NCBI GenBank assembly: GCA_030063045.1
Contig: JAQSEB010000205.1
Location: forward strand, 186,001-250,000
Direction of reading: 5' to 3'
DNA length: 64,000 nt
From: Pratylenchus scribneri
Lineage: Eukaryota > Nematoda > Chromadorea > Rhabditida > Pratylenchidae
Shown here piece by piece: positions 47,444 to 57,111 of the stretch. Made by a program: the position numbers and the translations under genes. The notes beneath the pieces were generated by a model. It had not been told where the DNA came from. It was given only the letters and a program-made list of their open reading frames with translations, and ran no database searches. Position 1 is the first letter of the stretch. Each line of letters starts with the position of its first letter.

Positions 47444-50400
47444 ATTTGGCAACAAAATTCGTGGATGGGTGGAAGATTCGATGGGGGACGTTACAAAATA
47501 TACTAGTGAAGCGAGGGAAGAAACGGCCATAGAATATTTCATTCAAGGCCTCCCCACAGACATAAAAAGGAAACTATTTTTTATGGATAATCCAAAAACA
47601 TTAAATGCCGCAATTGAAATGGCGAAAAAAGTTTGGCAAATTAAAAAGGAATTGGAAGGCGAAAACATGATAGCGGCCATTGATATGGAGGAAATAAAGG
47701 CAGAAGTCAATGCCATCAGGGTTGAAATGGAAAATAAAAGGGAGGAAATTAAAAATAATGAGAGGAAAATGGAAATGGAAAATAAAAATTGGGAACAAAG
47801 AAATTGGCAAGAAAATAGGCAATTGAATTGGAGAGGAAATAATCAAGGAAATTTCCGTGGAAATGGGCAAAGATATGGTCAAAATAATTGGAGAGGTGGA
47901 CAAAATAACTGGGGAAATGGGCCTAACTGGAATAATAGAGGAAATTATAATAATAATAATCCAAATTTTGAGCCAATTAACAACAATTGGCGGTCAAATC
48001 GTCAATTTTATGGAAATAATCAAAGACAAAATTGGAATGGAAATAGAGCAAGAGCGCGTGGAAGAGGAAATTGGAGAGGCGGCGATCGCCAATATAAAGT
48101 GAATTTGATAAATGATGAAGGGCCAAGCAATGCTTCTGCCCCCAGACGTTCTCCCTCGCCATTTTTCCCATTACTCTTGATTTGTGCCATTTTGGCAACA
48201 CTTTTTAGCCTAACATCTGGGCAATACCAAATTTGTTCCGAAAATATGCCAACCCACCCAATTTCTTTGCCAAAAATGGAGGAATGTAAAATCGAAAAAA
48301 CTGAAAAAGCTGCTGAACGAAAAATTATGCTGTTTTTGCCTATTTCAAATCCAAAAAAATTCCCCATCTTTTCATGTTCCCGCAAAAAAATTAAAACATG
48401 CACACACGCAGTTTTGTGGTTTTGGAAGGAGGAAGACCCGATAAACGAAACACAATGGGAAGGTTTAGATCCACACGAATGTTGGGATTGGATAAAAAAT
48501 AAGGAAAAGAATATGAAAAAAATAGACGAATATCGATGGGAAAATGATGCACAAATTACAGTGGAATTTGCATGGGTTGGAGAAAAGTGTTCTGAAGGGG
48601 AAAAAAGGCAAATTGAGAAGGGTGAAGGTGGAATTTTGGGTTTCGAACTAATAACAACATGGGGAAATAATTTAAATCCTCATAAGAAGTTTGAAAAAAT
48701 GTTAACTCGAACAATAGTCTGGGAAATCCCAAGTGAAGAATTTTGGCACACACATTCGCCCATAGGCAAATACAATGCAGAAATTACAGAAAAAGCCATT
48801 ATTGTGGAAGAATTGGAAGCGGTGTTTGAATACGAAAAGGAGGATGACAGACAAGGGATTATGGGGGTTCCGGAAAAAGCAATTAAATTAATAAATGATG
48901 CTTTTGTTATCATTTTCGAGCCCAGTAAAAATCGAATAAAAAGAGAAAAAATTAGGCCAAGACTAAGGGTCCCAAAAGTAAAAGAACAGCCACCATTACG
49001 TAACCCAGGAACCACCCCAATTCCTCCCTCAACTACAACAACTCCAAAAATTATCCCCTCCAGTACCACTTTGCCTACAACTAAGCCAAGCACTACAGTT
49101 TTGACCCCAACTACTACAAAAATTCCTTTTATTACTAGTACCACTAAAAAACCTACAACTCAAACTATAAAAATGCCCACATCCACAAAAATGCCTATAA
49201 CTCTAACCCCAAAAATGGCCATCATTTCAACCATAAAAAAGCCTATAACCTTAACAACAAAAAAGCCAATAATTTTAACCACAAAAATGCCTACAACTAT
49301 AAAATTACCTACAACTCCAGTGACAAAAATGCCTATAACCCCGAGTATAAAGCCTATTACGTCCACAACTAAAATGCCTACCACTACAGTAGTTAAAGTA
49401 TTAAAAATAGAAAAAATACAAAAAGAAGAAAATGATAGTGGGGTTGAGATTTTAAGGCAAATGGAGACCAAAACAGTAATTGAATTAAAAAAGGAAGAAT
49501 ATGAAAAAATAAAGGAGGAAAATGCCAAATTTAAGGAATGGGTGGACAAAATAAATGAATTGAAAAGGGAACAAAAGGGATTGAAAGATAAAATTATTGA
49601 AATTGAACGTCAAAGACGGATGACAACTGTCAGCACTCCGGAGAGTGAAACATTGGGAAATGAATTGAGGAATGTATCTGGGAAATTTTTGGATGAAGTT
49701 TGGAGAGGAAATTTGGAAAAGGCAAAAGAAAGGCAAAATTTTGGGGCAGAAACAAAAAATACGAATACTCGCATAAACTATGCGCTTTATAAAATGTCGG
49801 AAGAAAGAAGGCATGATTTTGAGCAAATTCAGTTACATGCATGCGAAAATACAAAATTTCAGCTTCAAATGGCTGGAGCTGTTCTAAAAATAAATCCGAC
49901 AGAAGGTGTCAGAAAAATATTTGAGAGGGATGATATATTTGCAAAATGGTCCAATTTTGGCCTCGAAATTGGGTTTTGTACCCAAGTTTCTCCACAAAAG
50001 ATTTTCTGGAACAATAAAATAAACGAAATATGTTTTGAAAAAATGCCGGTTTTGGTTGAGAATAAAACATTGTTTGTGGAAATTTATAGCCGAAATTTAG
50101 TGGCCACAAGTAAAAAAATCGATTGTGATAAAATAAATGTAACCAATTCTCTAAATGCCACACAAAAGGAAGAAATTGAAATAATGCGTGAAAATTTTGA
50201 AAAATCATTATCACTGGAAAAATTAGAGGGATTGAAGAAAAGAAATCCTTTCTTTTTGAAAAAGGGAGCGATTTTTGAACCGGACACCAGCCGAATTGAA
50301 AATTCTTTGGCCGAATATAGAAAAAGGTTTAACACACTCCCTACTGGATTTTTTCGGCAAATGAAGGCACCAAGTGTGCCAGAAGCCGTTGAAATAATTT

Positions 50401-53400
50401 TGAAAGAGGTGAAAGATAAAGTAGAAGAAACAGGAACAATCATAAAAGAAATCCCAGAAAAAGCAAATGATTTTATAAATGATGGCATAACATGGTTAAA
50501 ATCAATGAAATGGCTTGGAATTACAATTTTAATTCTAATTATCATTGGAGGAATAATATTTTTATTGGTAAAAACACGAATTTATTGGATGGCCGGATGG
50601 CAAGTTGGACAAATGGCAGGCACAATTTTGCAGGGAATGTTCACTAGTCGTCGGCCAAATCAAAGAGAAATTCAAGTCGCAGCGGTTAAAACAGTTGATC
50701 CATTGGAAGAAGAAGCCTTCATAATCTCATATTTGCCTCCACGTGTTTACGCCATTGTGAATGACCCAGAAAAACTGGTGAAAATCAAAGGAAAAGTAAA
50801 TGGGTTTGAATTAGAAATCCTTTGCGATTCATGCGCAGCAGTCTCACTTTGCAGTGAAAGACTAGCAAAAAAGTTGGGATTGAAAATAAACACAGACAAA
50901 CAGCCACAATTGTGTGCTGGGAATAATTTGGGAATGAATACAATTGGATATACAAATGTCATACTTGGACTTGGAAATAAAGAATGGGAAATTTCACTGT
51001 TGGTGACAACCACAGCACATTCCCCCGGGGATGTATTATTGGGAACGCCAGTGTTGAATTCATTAAAAGGATGCCTCGATTGGGAAGAGAAAAAAGTAAA
51101 AATTGGTGGACAATGGACTCCTATGATTTTGGCAATTCAAGCCAACAAAAAGAAAATGAAAATAAAAATTCAGAATGATGAAATTCTGGAGCCAAGAACG
51201 GACACATTAATGTGGGGAAAAATTGAGGATGAACTGGAAGAAGGGCAAATTTATTTGGTGGAAGAATTGTCTAATAATTATGAGATGTTGAAAGTTGGAA
51301 AAACCATTTGCATTCCCGGAAAAGAAGGATTGGTTCCCCTTCGATTATTAAATATGGGCATTTCTCCATTAAAATTGTTTAAAAATTCATTTGTGGCACA
51401 ATTGGAAGAAATTGAAGAACAAAAACCTGGCGTTTTTGTTACAGAAATACAAAAAGAAAATGATTATTTACCCAAAGAGTTAGATTGGATGGAAAAAGTG
51501 CCAGGAGAAGAAAGGAAAAATGAAAAAACATTGGAAGAACAAATAAATTTAGAAGGTTGCACGTTAAGTGAGAATGGAAAGAAGGAATTGATCAACATTA
51601 TCAAAAAACATGAAAAAGTTTTTGGCGGAAAAGATAAAAGTTTAGGACTTTATAATGGACCTATTGTCCACAGAATTGATTTGGAAGCCGGTTGCGCACC
51701 GGTCAGACAAAAAGCATACAGAATTGCCCCTTCACAAAGGGAAGAAGTGGAAAAACAATTAAAATCGATGCTTGAGCAAGAAATTATAAGGCCTTCGGCT
51801 TCCGAATTTGCAAGCCCAATAGTGCTAGTGCCTAAAAAAGGCGGCACATGGCGGTTTGCTATCGATTATCGAGCCCTAAATAAGATTACACAGAAACAGG
51901 CATACCATCTGCCTAATATTACAGAATTATTGGACACTGTAGGAGCCAAAAAATTCTATACTACGGTGGATTTAGCCGCCGGGTATCATCAAATTCCCTT
52001 GCGCGAGGAAGACGTGAAAAAAACAGCGTTCATAACGCATTGCGGCCTCTTCGAATTTTTGAGGCTTCCGTTTGGATTAGCTTCGGCGCCATCCACATTT
52101 CAGCGCATTATGGAAAATATCAGAGGGGAAATGATGGAAAAATTGGCCAGGCACAGGGAAAAAATGACCGCATGCATGCTTTGCTATTTGGATGATATTA
52201 TATTAGGCTCAATCGAAGAAGGGGAACATTTGGAACAATTGGATGCAATGCTAGGAATTTTAGAAAAAACAGGATTGACACTAAAAATTGAAAAGTGCAC
52301 ATTTGCACAAAGTCAAATAAAATATTTAGGCTTCATATTGAGCCAAGAAGGTATACAAGCAGATCCTGCACAAACCGCAGTAATTCAGAAATTTGATAAG
52401 CCAAAAAACATCCACGAACTCCGCTCGCTCGTTGGGGCGCTATCGTACTTTAGAAGATATATCCCAAATTTTGGACAAATCGCGCACCCACTTACATCCT
52501 TAATGAAAAAAGAAACAGAGGAAAAGATTGAAGAATGTTGGGGAAAAGAAGAAGAGGAAGCATTGGAAATTTTAAAATTTTTAATGCAAACACCCCCGGT
52601 ATTGAAAAGCCCAAATTTTAAAGAGCCATTTGAAATAGAAACTGATGCCAGTAACTCAGCAATTGCTGCTGTTTTGCTACAAAATAAACACCCAATTATA
52701 TATAGTTCGCGATGCTTAAATAAACACGAAAAAAATTGGCACGTTAATGAGAAGGAAGCATTAGCTATCATATTTGCAGTGAAGGAGTATGAACCGTACA
52801 TATTGTCGGCTCCTCAAACTACGGTTTGGACAGATAATATAGCTTTATGTGCCATGTCAAGGCAAAAAGGCCTAAAAGGCCGACTGTTGAAATACCAAAT
52901 GGCAATTCAAAGTTTTAGAATTGAAGTGAAGCACAGATCCGGTAAAAGCAACCGGTTAGCGGACTATATGTCACGCTATTTAAATTGGAAACAAGAAAAT
53001 AAAAATGAGGAAGAAATAATTAAAATTGAAGCAATAAATGCGAATAGCGAAATGATGAAAATAATGAATGACCAAAAAATAAATATAACATTGGAAAAAA
53101 TTGCAGATGAACAAAAGAAAGTTAAAGAATTAGCTGATTTATTTAGAGCAATAAAATGGAAAAAATTTCCAGATGATGAACAATATAAAAAGAAATTAAA
53201 AGAGAAAATGAAAGAACACATAATAATTGATGGGGCAATTTTTCATAAAAATGAGGAAGGAATGACCCGATTATTAATTCCGTTTGGATTGAGAGAAAAA
53301 ATATTGGAGGAAATGCATTCAAACCCAATGCAAGGAGGACATATGGGTTGGGAAAAAACATTTGAAAAATTAAAGAAAAGATTTATTTGGGATGGCATGA

Positions 53401-55193
53401 AGGAAGACACTAAAAATTATGTGAAAAGTTGTGAAATTTGCCAATTTAGAAAAATTGAAAGTGGCGATAAAAAAGCGCTCCCAACAAAACCAATTCAAGC
53501 CTCAAACAGGCCGTGGCAACGCTTACACATGGATATTTTAGGGCCACTACCCATAACTTCAAAAAATAATCGATACATATTAATGACTATCGATTCTTTC
53601 TCAAAATGGACACATGGAATTCCCATGAAAAAACAGAATGCTCCAACAATTTGCGATGCGTTTATTAAAGAAGTGATGTTACAAAAAGGGGTGCCAGAAA
53701 TTATTGTTACGGATCAGGGACGCCAATTTATAGGCGAAATTTTTCAAGAAATGTCAAAAATATTTGGATTCAAACATGATGTTAGTATGCCGTATCATCA
53801 ATCGGCAAATGGACAAATAGAAAGACTGAATGGCATAATTGCCACAATAATCGCAGGAAATGATGGAAAATATGAATGGGATATTGCGCTTCCCTTTGCA
53901 CTTTTTGCATATAATTGCTCAGTAAATTCGAGCACAAATGAAACACCGTTTTTCGCTATGCATTTGAGAGAGGCATTAATGCCTACGGATTTGTTGACAC
54001 ACAAAATTGGAAATGGAATTAATGGAGACCTAACTTGGTACTCCGAAGAAATGATAAAAGTTGCGGAAAAAACATGGTCAATCATGAAAGATAACATTGA
54101 AAAAGCGCAAAATAAATATAAACAAGATAATGACAAAAGTAGGAGGGCAGAAGAAAGGGAATTTTCAATTGGAGAATTAATATTGGTTCAAAAAGAAAGA
54201 AATATTGAAAAATTTGGGAAAAGATGGAATGGACCTTTCTTGGTTGTTGGTATTGAGAAAGAGAAGGACAATTTAATTCTAAAATCGGTTGATGGAAGAG
54301 AAAGATTGGAAAAAGTAAGCATGCAAAAATGTAAAAAATACAAAAAGGCAGCAATGTTGCCAATGAGGCCTTCTGATGCCTTGAAGGAAAAATATTTTTT
54401 GATGGACCCGAATACTGAAGAAGAGGCGGATGAGGAAGAAGGAAGAAAGGAAAAAGAAAAGAAAATATATATGGACAAAAATATTGAGGAATCGGATTCA
54501 GAATCCGAAAAGGAAACTCAAAAACAAGAAGGTCTTGAAGACCAAATGCCAAAAATATTCATGATTACAATGAAAAATAATAAAAAATCGGAATCGAAAG
54601 AGTTAGAAATGAAAATGAATGACCTCTCATTAAAAGAGGAAAAAATTGAAAGGCCCCTTGAGGTTACAACTTCAGCAAAAAAATTTAATATAATATGGAG
54701 AGGGGCAAAAGTTGCTGCAAATTGGTATCCAAATAAATCAAAACCATTTATTGAATGCCCAACGGCATTAATGAGAGGCTCTAAATTAGCCAAAAAAGAG
54801 GAATTCTATTGCCGGATTAAAAAACCGTGGGAAGGATGGTCAAATATATTGAAAGTGAAAACAAATGACAATTTGAACAATATATGCTTCGGATCAGAAG
54901 CAAAGAAGGAAATTGATAAAATGAATTGCGCATTGAGATGGTGTGGGAAAGGAAAAGGAAAAGAAGGACATAAATTTCAATTTTGCTATAAGGGAAATGG
55001 AAAATACACAATGTTAACATGCATAACAGATGGGTTGCCAGAAAATTTTGAAGAATCGGGAAGCGAATACAAAAAGCTAAAAATTAAGAGAAAACCGGAT
55101 TTGGACGGAATAGAAAGAAATAAATTTTGCAAAATTAATTGGAATGGAAAAAGCCAGGAAAGGGATATGGTTCCCGGAAGAAGATTGTGTTGA
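47430..55193 (+). CDS. pol: Gag tail, env-like, protease, RT, RNase H and integrase polyprotein
   Basis: One open frame of ~2580 codons (residues counted from 47469). 1-75: end of capsid. ~124-228: Asn/Gly/Arg-rich RGG nucleocapsid without CCHC knuckle. ~231-255: hydrophobic signal-like segment. ~256-510: cysteine ectodomain. ~513-644: Thr/Pro stalk with KMP repeats. ~658-717: coiled coil. ~790-900: second Cys region. ~1015-1038: membrane anchor. ~1095-1190: protease, with DSC where DSG/DTG is expected, then DVLLGTPV. ~1410-1640: RT with YLDD. ~1715-1840: RNase H (TDAS, KEALA, TDN, RLADYMSR). ~1950-2150: integrase with HHCC finger and D-D-35-E (MDILGP, VTDQG, NGQIERLNG). ~2240: GPF module. 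~2405-2500: first copy of a Trp-rich module. The second copy is broken at the end by a frame change into the next ORF. Integrase and RT look intact; the protease motif is odd. Confidence 0.93.
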   Translation, partial: AKLTEFGNKIRGWVEDSMGDVTKYTSEAREETAIEYFIQGLPTDIKRKLFFMDNPKTLNAAIEMAKKVWQIKKELEGENMIAAIDMEEIKAEVNAIRVEMENKREEIKNNERKMEMENKNWEQRNWQENRQLNWRGNNQGNFRGNGQRYGQNNWRGGQNNWGNGPNWNNRGNYNNNNPNFEPINNNWRSNRQFYGNNQRQNWNGNRARARGRGNWRGGDRQYKVNLINDEGPSNASAPRRSPSPFFPLLLICAILATLFSLTSGQYQICSENMPTHPISLPKMEECKIEKTEKAAERKIMLFLPISNPKKFPIFSCSRKKIKTCTHAVLWFWKEEDPINETQWEGLDPHECWDWIKNKEKNMKKIDEYRWENDAQITVEFAWVGEKCSEGEKRQIEKGEGGILGFELITTWGNNLNPHKKFEKMLTRTIVWEIPSEEFWHTHSPIGKYNAEITEKAIIVEELEAVFEYEKEDDRQGIMGVPEKAIKLINDAFVIIFEPSKNRIKREKIRPRLRVPKVKEQPPLRNPGTTPIPPSTTTTPKIIPSSTTLPTTKPSTTVLTPTTTKIPFITSTTKKPTTQTIKMPTSTKMPITLTPKMAIISTIKKPITLTTKKPIILTTKMPTTIKLPTTPVTKMPITPSIKPITSTTKMPTTTVVKVLKIEKIQKEENDSGVEILRQMETKTVIELKKEEYEKIKEENAKFKEWVDKINELKREQKGLKDKIIEIERQRRMTTVSTPESETLGNELRNVSGKFLDEVWRGNLEKAKERQNFGAETKNTNTRINYALYKMSEERRHDFEQIQLHACENTKFQLQMAGAVLKINPTEGVRKIFERDDIFAKWSNFGLEIGFCTQVSPQKIFWNNKINEICFEKMPVLVENKTLFVEIYSRNLVATSKKIDCDKINVTNSLNATQKEEIEIMRENFEKSLSLEKLEGLKKRNPFFLKKGAIFEPDTSRIENSLAEYRKRFNTLPTGFFRQMKAPSVPEAVEIILKEVKDKVEETGTIIKEIPEKANDFINDGITWLKSMKWLGITILILIIIGGIIFLLVKTRIYWMAGWQVGQMAGTILQGMFTSRRPNQREIQVAAVKTVDPLEEEAFIISYLPPRVYAIVNDPEKLVKIKGKVNGFELEILCDSCAAVSLCSERLAKKLGLKINTDKQPQLCAGNNLGMNTIGYTNVILGLGNKEWEISLLVTTTAHSPGDVLLGTPVLNSLKGCLDWEEKKVKIGGQWTPMILAIQANKKKMKIKIQNDEILEPRTDTLMWGKIEDELEEGQIYLVEELSNNYEMLKVGKTICIPGKEGLVPLRLLNMGISPLKLFKNSFVAQLEEIEEQKPGVFVTEIQKENDYLPKELDWMEKVPGEERKNEKTLEEQINLEGCTLSENGKKELINIIKKHEKVFGGKDKSLGLYNGPIVHRIDLEAGCAPVRQKAYRIAPSQREEVEKQLKSMLEQEIIRPSASEFASPIVLVPKKGGTWRFAIDYRALNKITQKQAYHLPNITELLDTVGAKKFYTTVDLAAGYHQIPLREEDVKKTAFITHCGLFEFLRLPFGLASAPSTFQRIMENIRGEMMEKLARHREKMTACMLCYLDDIILGSIEEGEHLEQLDAMLGILEKTGLTLKIEKCTFAQSQIKYLGFILSQEGIQADPAQTAVIQKFDKPKNIHELRSLVGALSYFRRYIPNFGQIAHPLTSLMKKETEEKIEECWGKEEEEALEILKFLMQTPPVLKSPNFKEPFEIETDASNSAIAAVLLQNKHPIIYSSRCLNKHEKNWHVNEKEALAIIFAVKEYEPYILSAPQTTVWTDNIALCAMSRQKGLKGRLLKYQMAIQSFRIEVKHRSGKSNRLADYMSRYLNWKQENKNEEEIIKIEAINANSEMMKIMNDQKINITLEKIADEQKKVKELADLFRAIKWKKFPDDEQYKKKLKEKMKEHIIIDGAIFHKNEEGMTRLLIPFGLREKILEEMHSNPMQGGHMGWEKTFEKLKKRFIWDGMKEDTKNYVKSCEICQFRKIESGDKKALPTKPIQASNRPWQRLHMDILGPLPITSKNNRYILMTIDSFSKWTHGIPMKKQNAPTICDAFIKEVMLQKGVPEIIVTDQGRQFIGEIFQEMSKIFGFKHDVSMPYHQSANGQIERLNGIIATIIAGNDGKYEWDIALPFALFAYNCSVNSSTNETPFFAMHLREALMPTDLLTHKIGNGINGDLTWYSEEMIKVAEKTWSIMKDNIEKAQNKYKQDNDKSRRAEEREFSIGELILVQKERNIEKFGKRWNGPFLVVGIEKEKDNLILKSVDGRERLEKVSMQKCKKYKKAAMLPMRPSDALKEKYFLMDPNTEEEADEEEGRKEKEKKIYMDKNIEESDSESEKETQKQEGLEDQMPKIFMITMKNNKKSESKELEMKMNDLSLKEEKIERPLEVTTSAKKFNIIWRGAKVAANWYPNKSKPFIECPTALMRGSKLAKKEEFYCRIKKPWEGWSNILKVKTNDNLNNICFGSEAKKEIDKMNCALRWCGKGKGKEGHKFQFCYKGNGKYTMLTCITDGLPENFEESGSEYKKLKIKRKPDLDGIERNKFCKINWNGKSQERDMVPGRRLC
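48160..50595 (+). other. Envelope-glycoprotein-like segment within the polyprotein
   Basis: Seen: a hydrophobic leader (PLLLICAILATLFSLTSG), two cysteine-bearing ectodomain regions, N-glycosylation-type sites, a Thr/Pro mucin-like stalk, a coiled coil, and a C-terminal membrane anchor (ITILILIIIGGIIFLLV) before a short Trp/Arg tail. Known: the ordering of Cys residues around ISLPKMEEC and the later C...K...C-x-x-x-P-V...C pattern resembles glycoproteins of chuvirus (Jingchuvirales) type that arthropod and nematode LTR elements have acquired. Inference: an acquired membrane glycoprotein. Its place upstream of protease rather than after integrase is unusual. Homology is by pattern only. Confidence 0.6.
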
Positions 55194-56850
55194 AATTGGA
55201 TGGCCAGAAAATTTATCACACGGATTAAAAATAGAAAATGCAAGAGTAAAAAATAAATGCTGGATCATTCATCCAGATGGACGATATTCGCAACCATTGA
55301 ATGCCACAATGGGCAATTTTAATAGAATATGGTTTGGCACGAAAGCCACCAAAGAGATTGGAAAATTGAACATTCATTTTGAAAATGGACTGGATAAAAT
55401 TAAAAAATTTTGGAATAAAGAAAAAGAAGCATTTACAACATTGGAAATTGTCTTTAAAAATCCCAGTGAAAATAGGGATAAATTAAACAAAAATGCGAAA
55501 AAGAAAAACGAAAATTCGTTGACTTTGAAAAGGCCATTGGAATTAGTGAAGGTGAAAATTTGTTGGCTGGACCAAAATATATCAGCTTTTTGGAAGCCAG
55601 TTGATGGAATTGAAGAATGCCCATTAAAATTAATAGACATTACTAAAACCAAATTGGAAGGTTATGAATTTGAACAATTATATGCATGGATAATAATTCG
55701 AAATCCAAATAATATGAAAATGTCCTATCCAATACGATTTGTGGTCAAGGATACTGAAACTTTGAAAATTGTAGACAAATCAATAAAGGAATTGAGTAAA
55801 TTGGGATTGAATGAAAGGGATGGAAGATTTTGGTGGAAAAAGAATAAAATATGCACAAATCCTGAATTTTTATATTTGACTCAATCGATGATGCCCAAAA
55901 CGAGCAAAATCGGATGGAAAAATAAAATATGGGATGCTGAATGGGACATTGATCAGTCAGAAAATATTTTTATTCCCGCTGAAAATAATGAAGAAGAGAG
56001 GGAGTTTCCAATAAAAATTACAAATGAAATTGAGGATTTGTCGTGGTCGCGGGAACTGACAGCCAAAATGACCAGTACAGTTCGAAAAATAAAATTGGGC
56101 ATAAAGGCTTTCACGACCTTGATTGGATCAAAAATAAGACTAAATATGGATAATGGAGAATGGGAATATTATAGGCGAATGAAAAAAGAATTTATCCCAA
56201 CAATAAGGGAAATTAAAAGAAAAACAAATGCCGAAAGTGACATTGAAAGCTTGAGTGAATCACTCGAAAGTGAAGGAAAGGTGAAAAACAGAATGAGAAT
56301 GATCATTGAAGGTGTTGAACGATGGGGATTTACCCCAGGAATGAAAGTGTCATTGGATGACGTTACAACTATTCCTATTAATTGGTTAGATGGAAGCTGG
56401 AAAGTCCACAAAGATAAAAAGTTCTCATGTTACGGCATGGAGCTGGACAGTTATGTGCGCGCGGTTGATGCATCATTTTTTGAGGGAAAAGAGTGGCCTA
56501 ATTTTGAAAGATTTTACTTGGCTAAAACCGCTGAGATGCAAATCAGTTTTTGGTGGCTGGAAACATTCGGCACTTTTTATAAATGGACGCGGAGAAATGA
56601 AAAAGAGGATATGCTAATAAGCTGCGTGGAAATTAATGGAGAAAAGATTGAAGATGTACAATATATTCCAGAAATAAAAATTGAAAAATGGAACGAAAAT
56701 TGGGAAGAACCTAAGGAAGAGATGAGGGAAGATGATGAAGAAGAGGATGATTTTGAGAATTTAAATTTGCCAAAAACCAACCAAATAGCCATCCATATCC
56801 CCATCGATCAACCAGGGCCATCCAAGCAATGCAAGGGCGCAAGCCAATGA
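55144..56850 (+). CDS. Second retroelement ORF: iterated Trp-rich modules
   Basis: 568 codons from ATG 55144, overlapping the pol frame by 50 bases in the +1 frame. The start of this ORF completes a module begun in the pol frame (KFCKINWNG upstream, then GIWFPEEDCVEIGWPENL here), so the two ORFs were probably one, with a 1-base shift near an AAAAA run at 55147-55153. A further copy follows at ~55545-55800 (KVKICWLDQ, FWKPVDGIEECPLKL). Weaker ones may lie at ~55900 and ~56350 (INWLDGSWK). The shared pattern is an I-x-W start, a W-[YFK]-P turn, then a C-P or W-P with an 80-residue body. The tail is acidic. No known domain recognised. It may be an accessory or structural protein. Confidence 0.75.
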   Translation: MEKARKGIWFPEEDCVEIGWPENLSHGLKIENARVKNKCWIIHPDGRYSQPLNATMGNFNRIWFGTKATKEIGKLNIHFENGLDKIKKFWNKEKEAFTTLEIVFKNPSENRDKLNKNAKKKNENSLTLKRPLELVKVKICWLDQNISAFWKPVDGIEECPLKLIDITKTKLEGYEFEQLYAWIIIRNPNNMKMSYPIRFVVKDTETLKIVDKSIKELSKLGLNERDGRFWWKKNKICTNPEFLYLTQSMMPKTSKIGWKNKIWDAEWDIDQSENIFIPAENNEEEREFPIKITNEIEDLSWSRELTAKMTSTVRKIKLGIKAFTTLIGSKIRLNMDNGEWEYYRRMKKEFIPTIREIKRKTNAESDIESLSESLESEGKVKNRMRMIIEGVERWGFTPGMKVSLDDVTTIPINWLDGSWKVHKDKKFSCYGMELDSYVRAVDASFFEGKEWPNFERFYLAKTAEMQISFWWLETFGTFYKWTRRNEKEDMLISCVEINGEKIEDVQYIPEIKIEKWNENWEEPKEEMREDDEEEDDFENLNLPKTNQIAIHIPIDQPGPSKQCKGASQ

Positions 56851-57111
56851 ACCGGCACAAGCAATGAACTAGAATTAAAATAATTAGTTAATAATTGTAT
56901 ATTAATTTCTTTCAATTTTTAATGTTGTTCTCAAAATTCTTTATAAAAAATTGTACCACCACTTATTTTTATCTATTTATTCTTTTGTTTGGTTGTTTTG
57001 GATAAATTTGAATTAATCTAATTAATATCCGAAAAATTAATTTCCATTTAATAATAATATCGATTTATTTGAAAAATATTAATAATTAATATCCAATCAG
57101 AATTGCAGAAG

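Noticed and set aside
48680..49549. Long hydrophobic Val/Ile-rich minus-strand frames
   Set aside because: Antisense shadow of the Thr/Pro stalk and coiled coil in the polyprotein.
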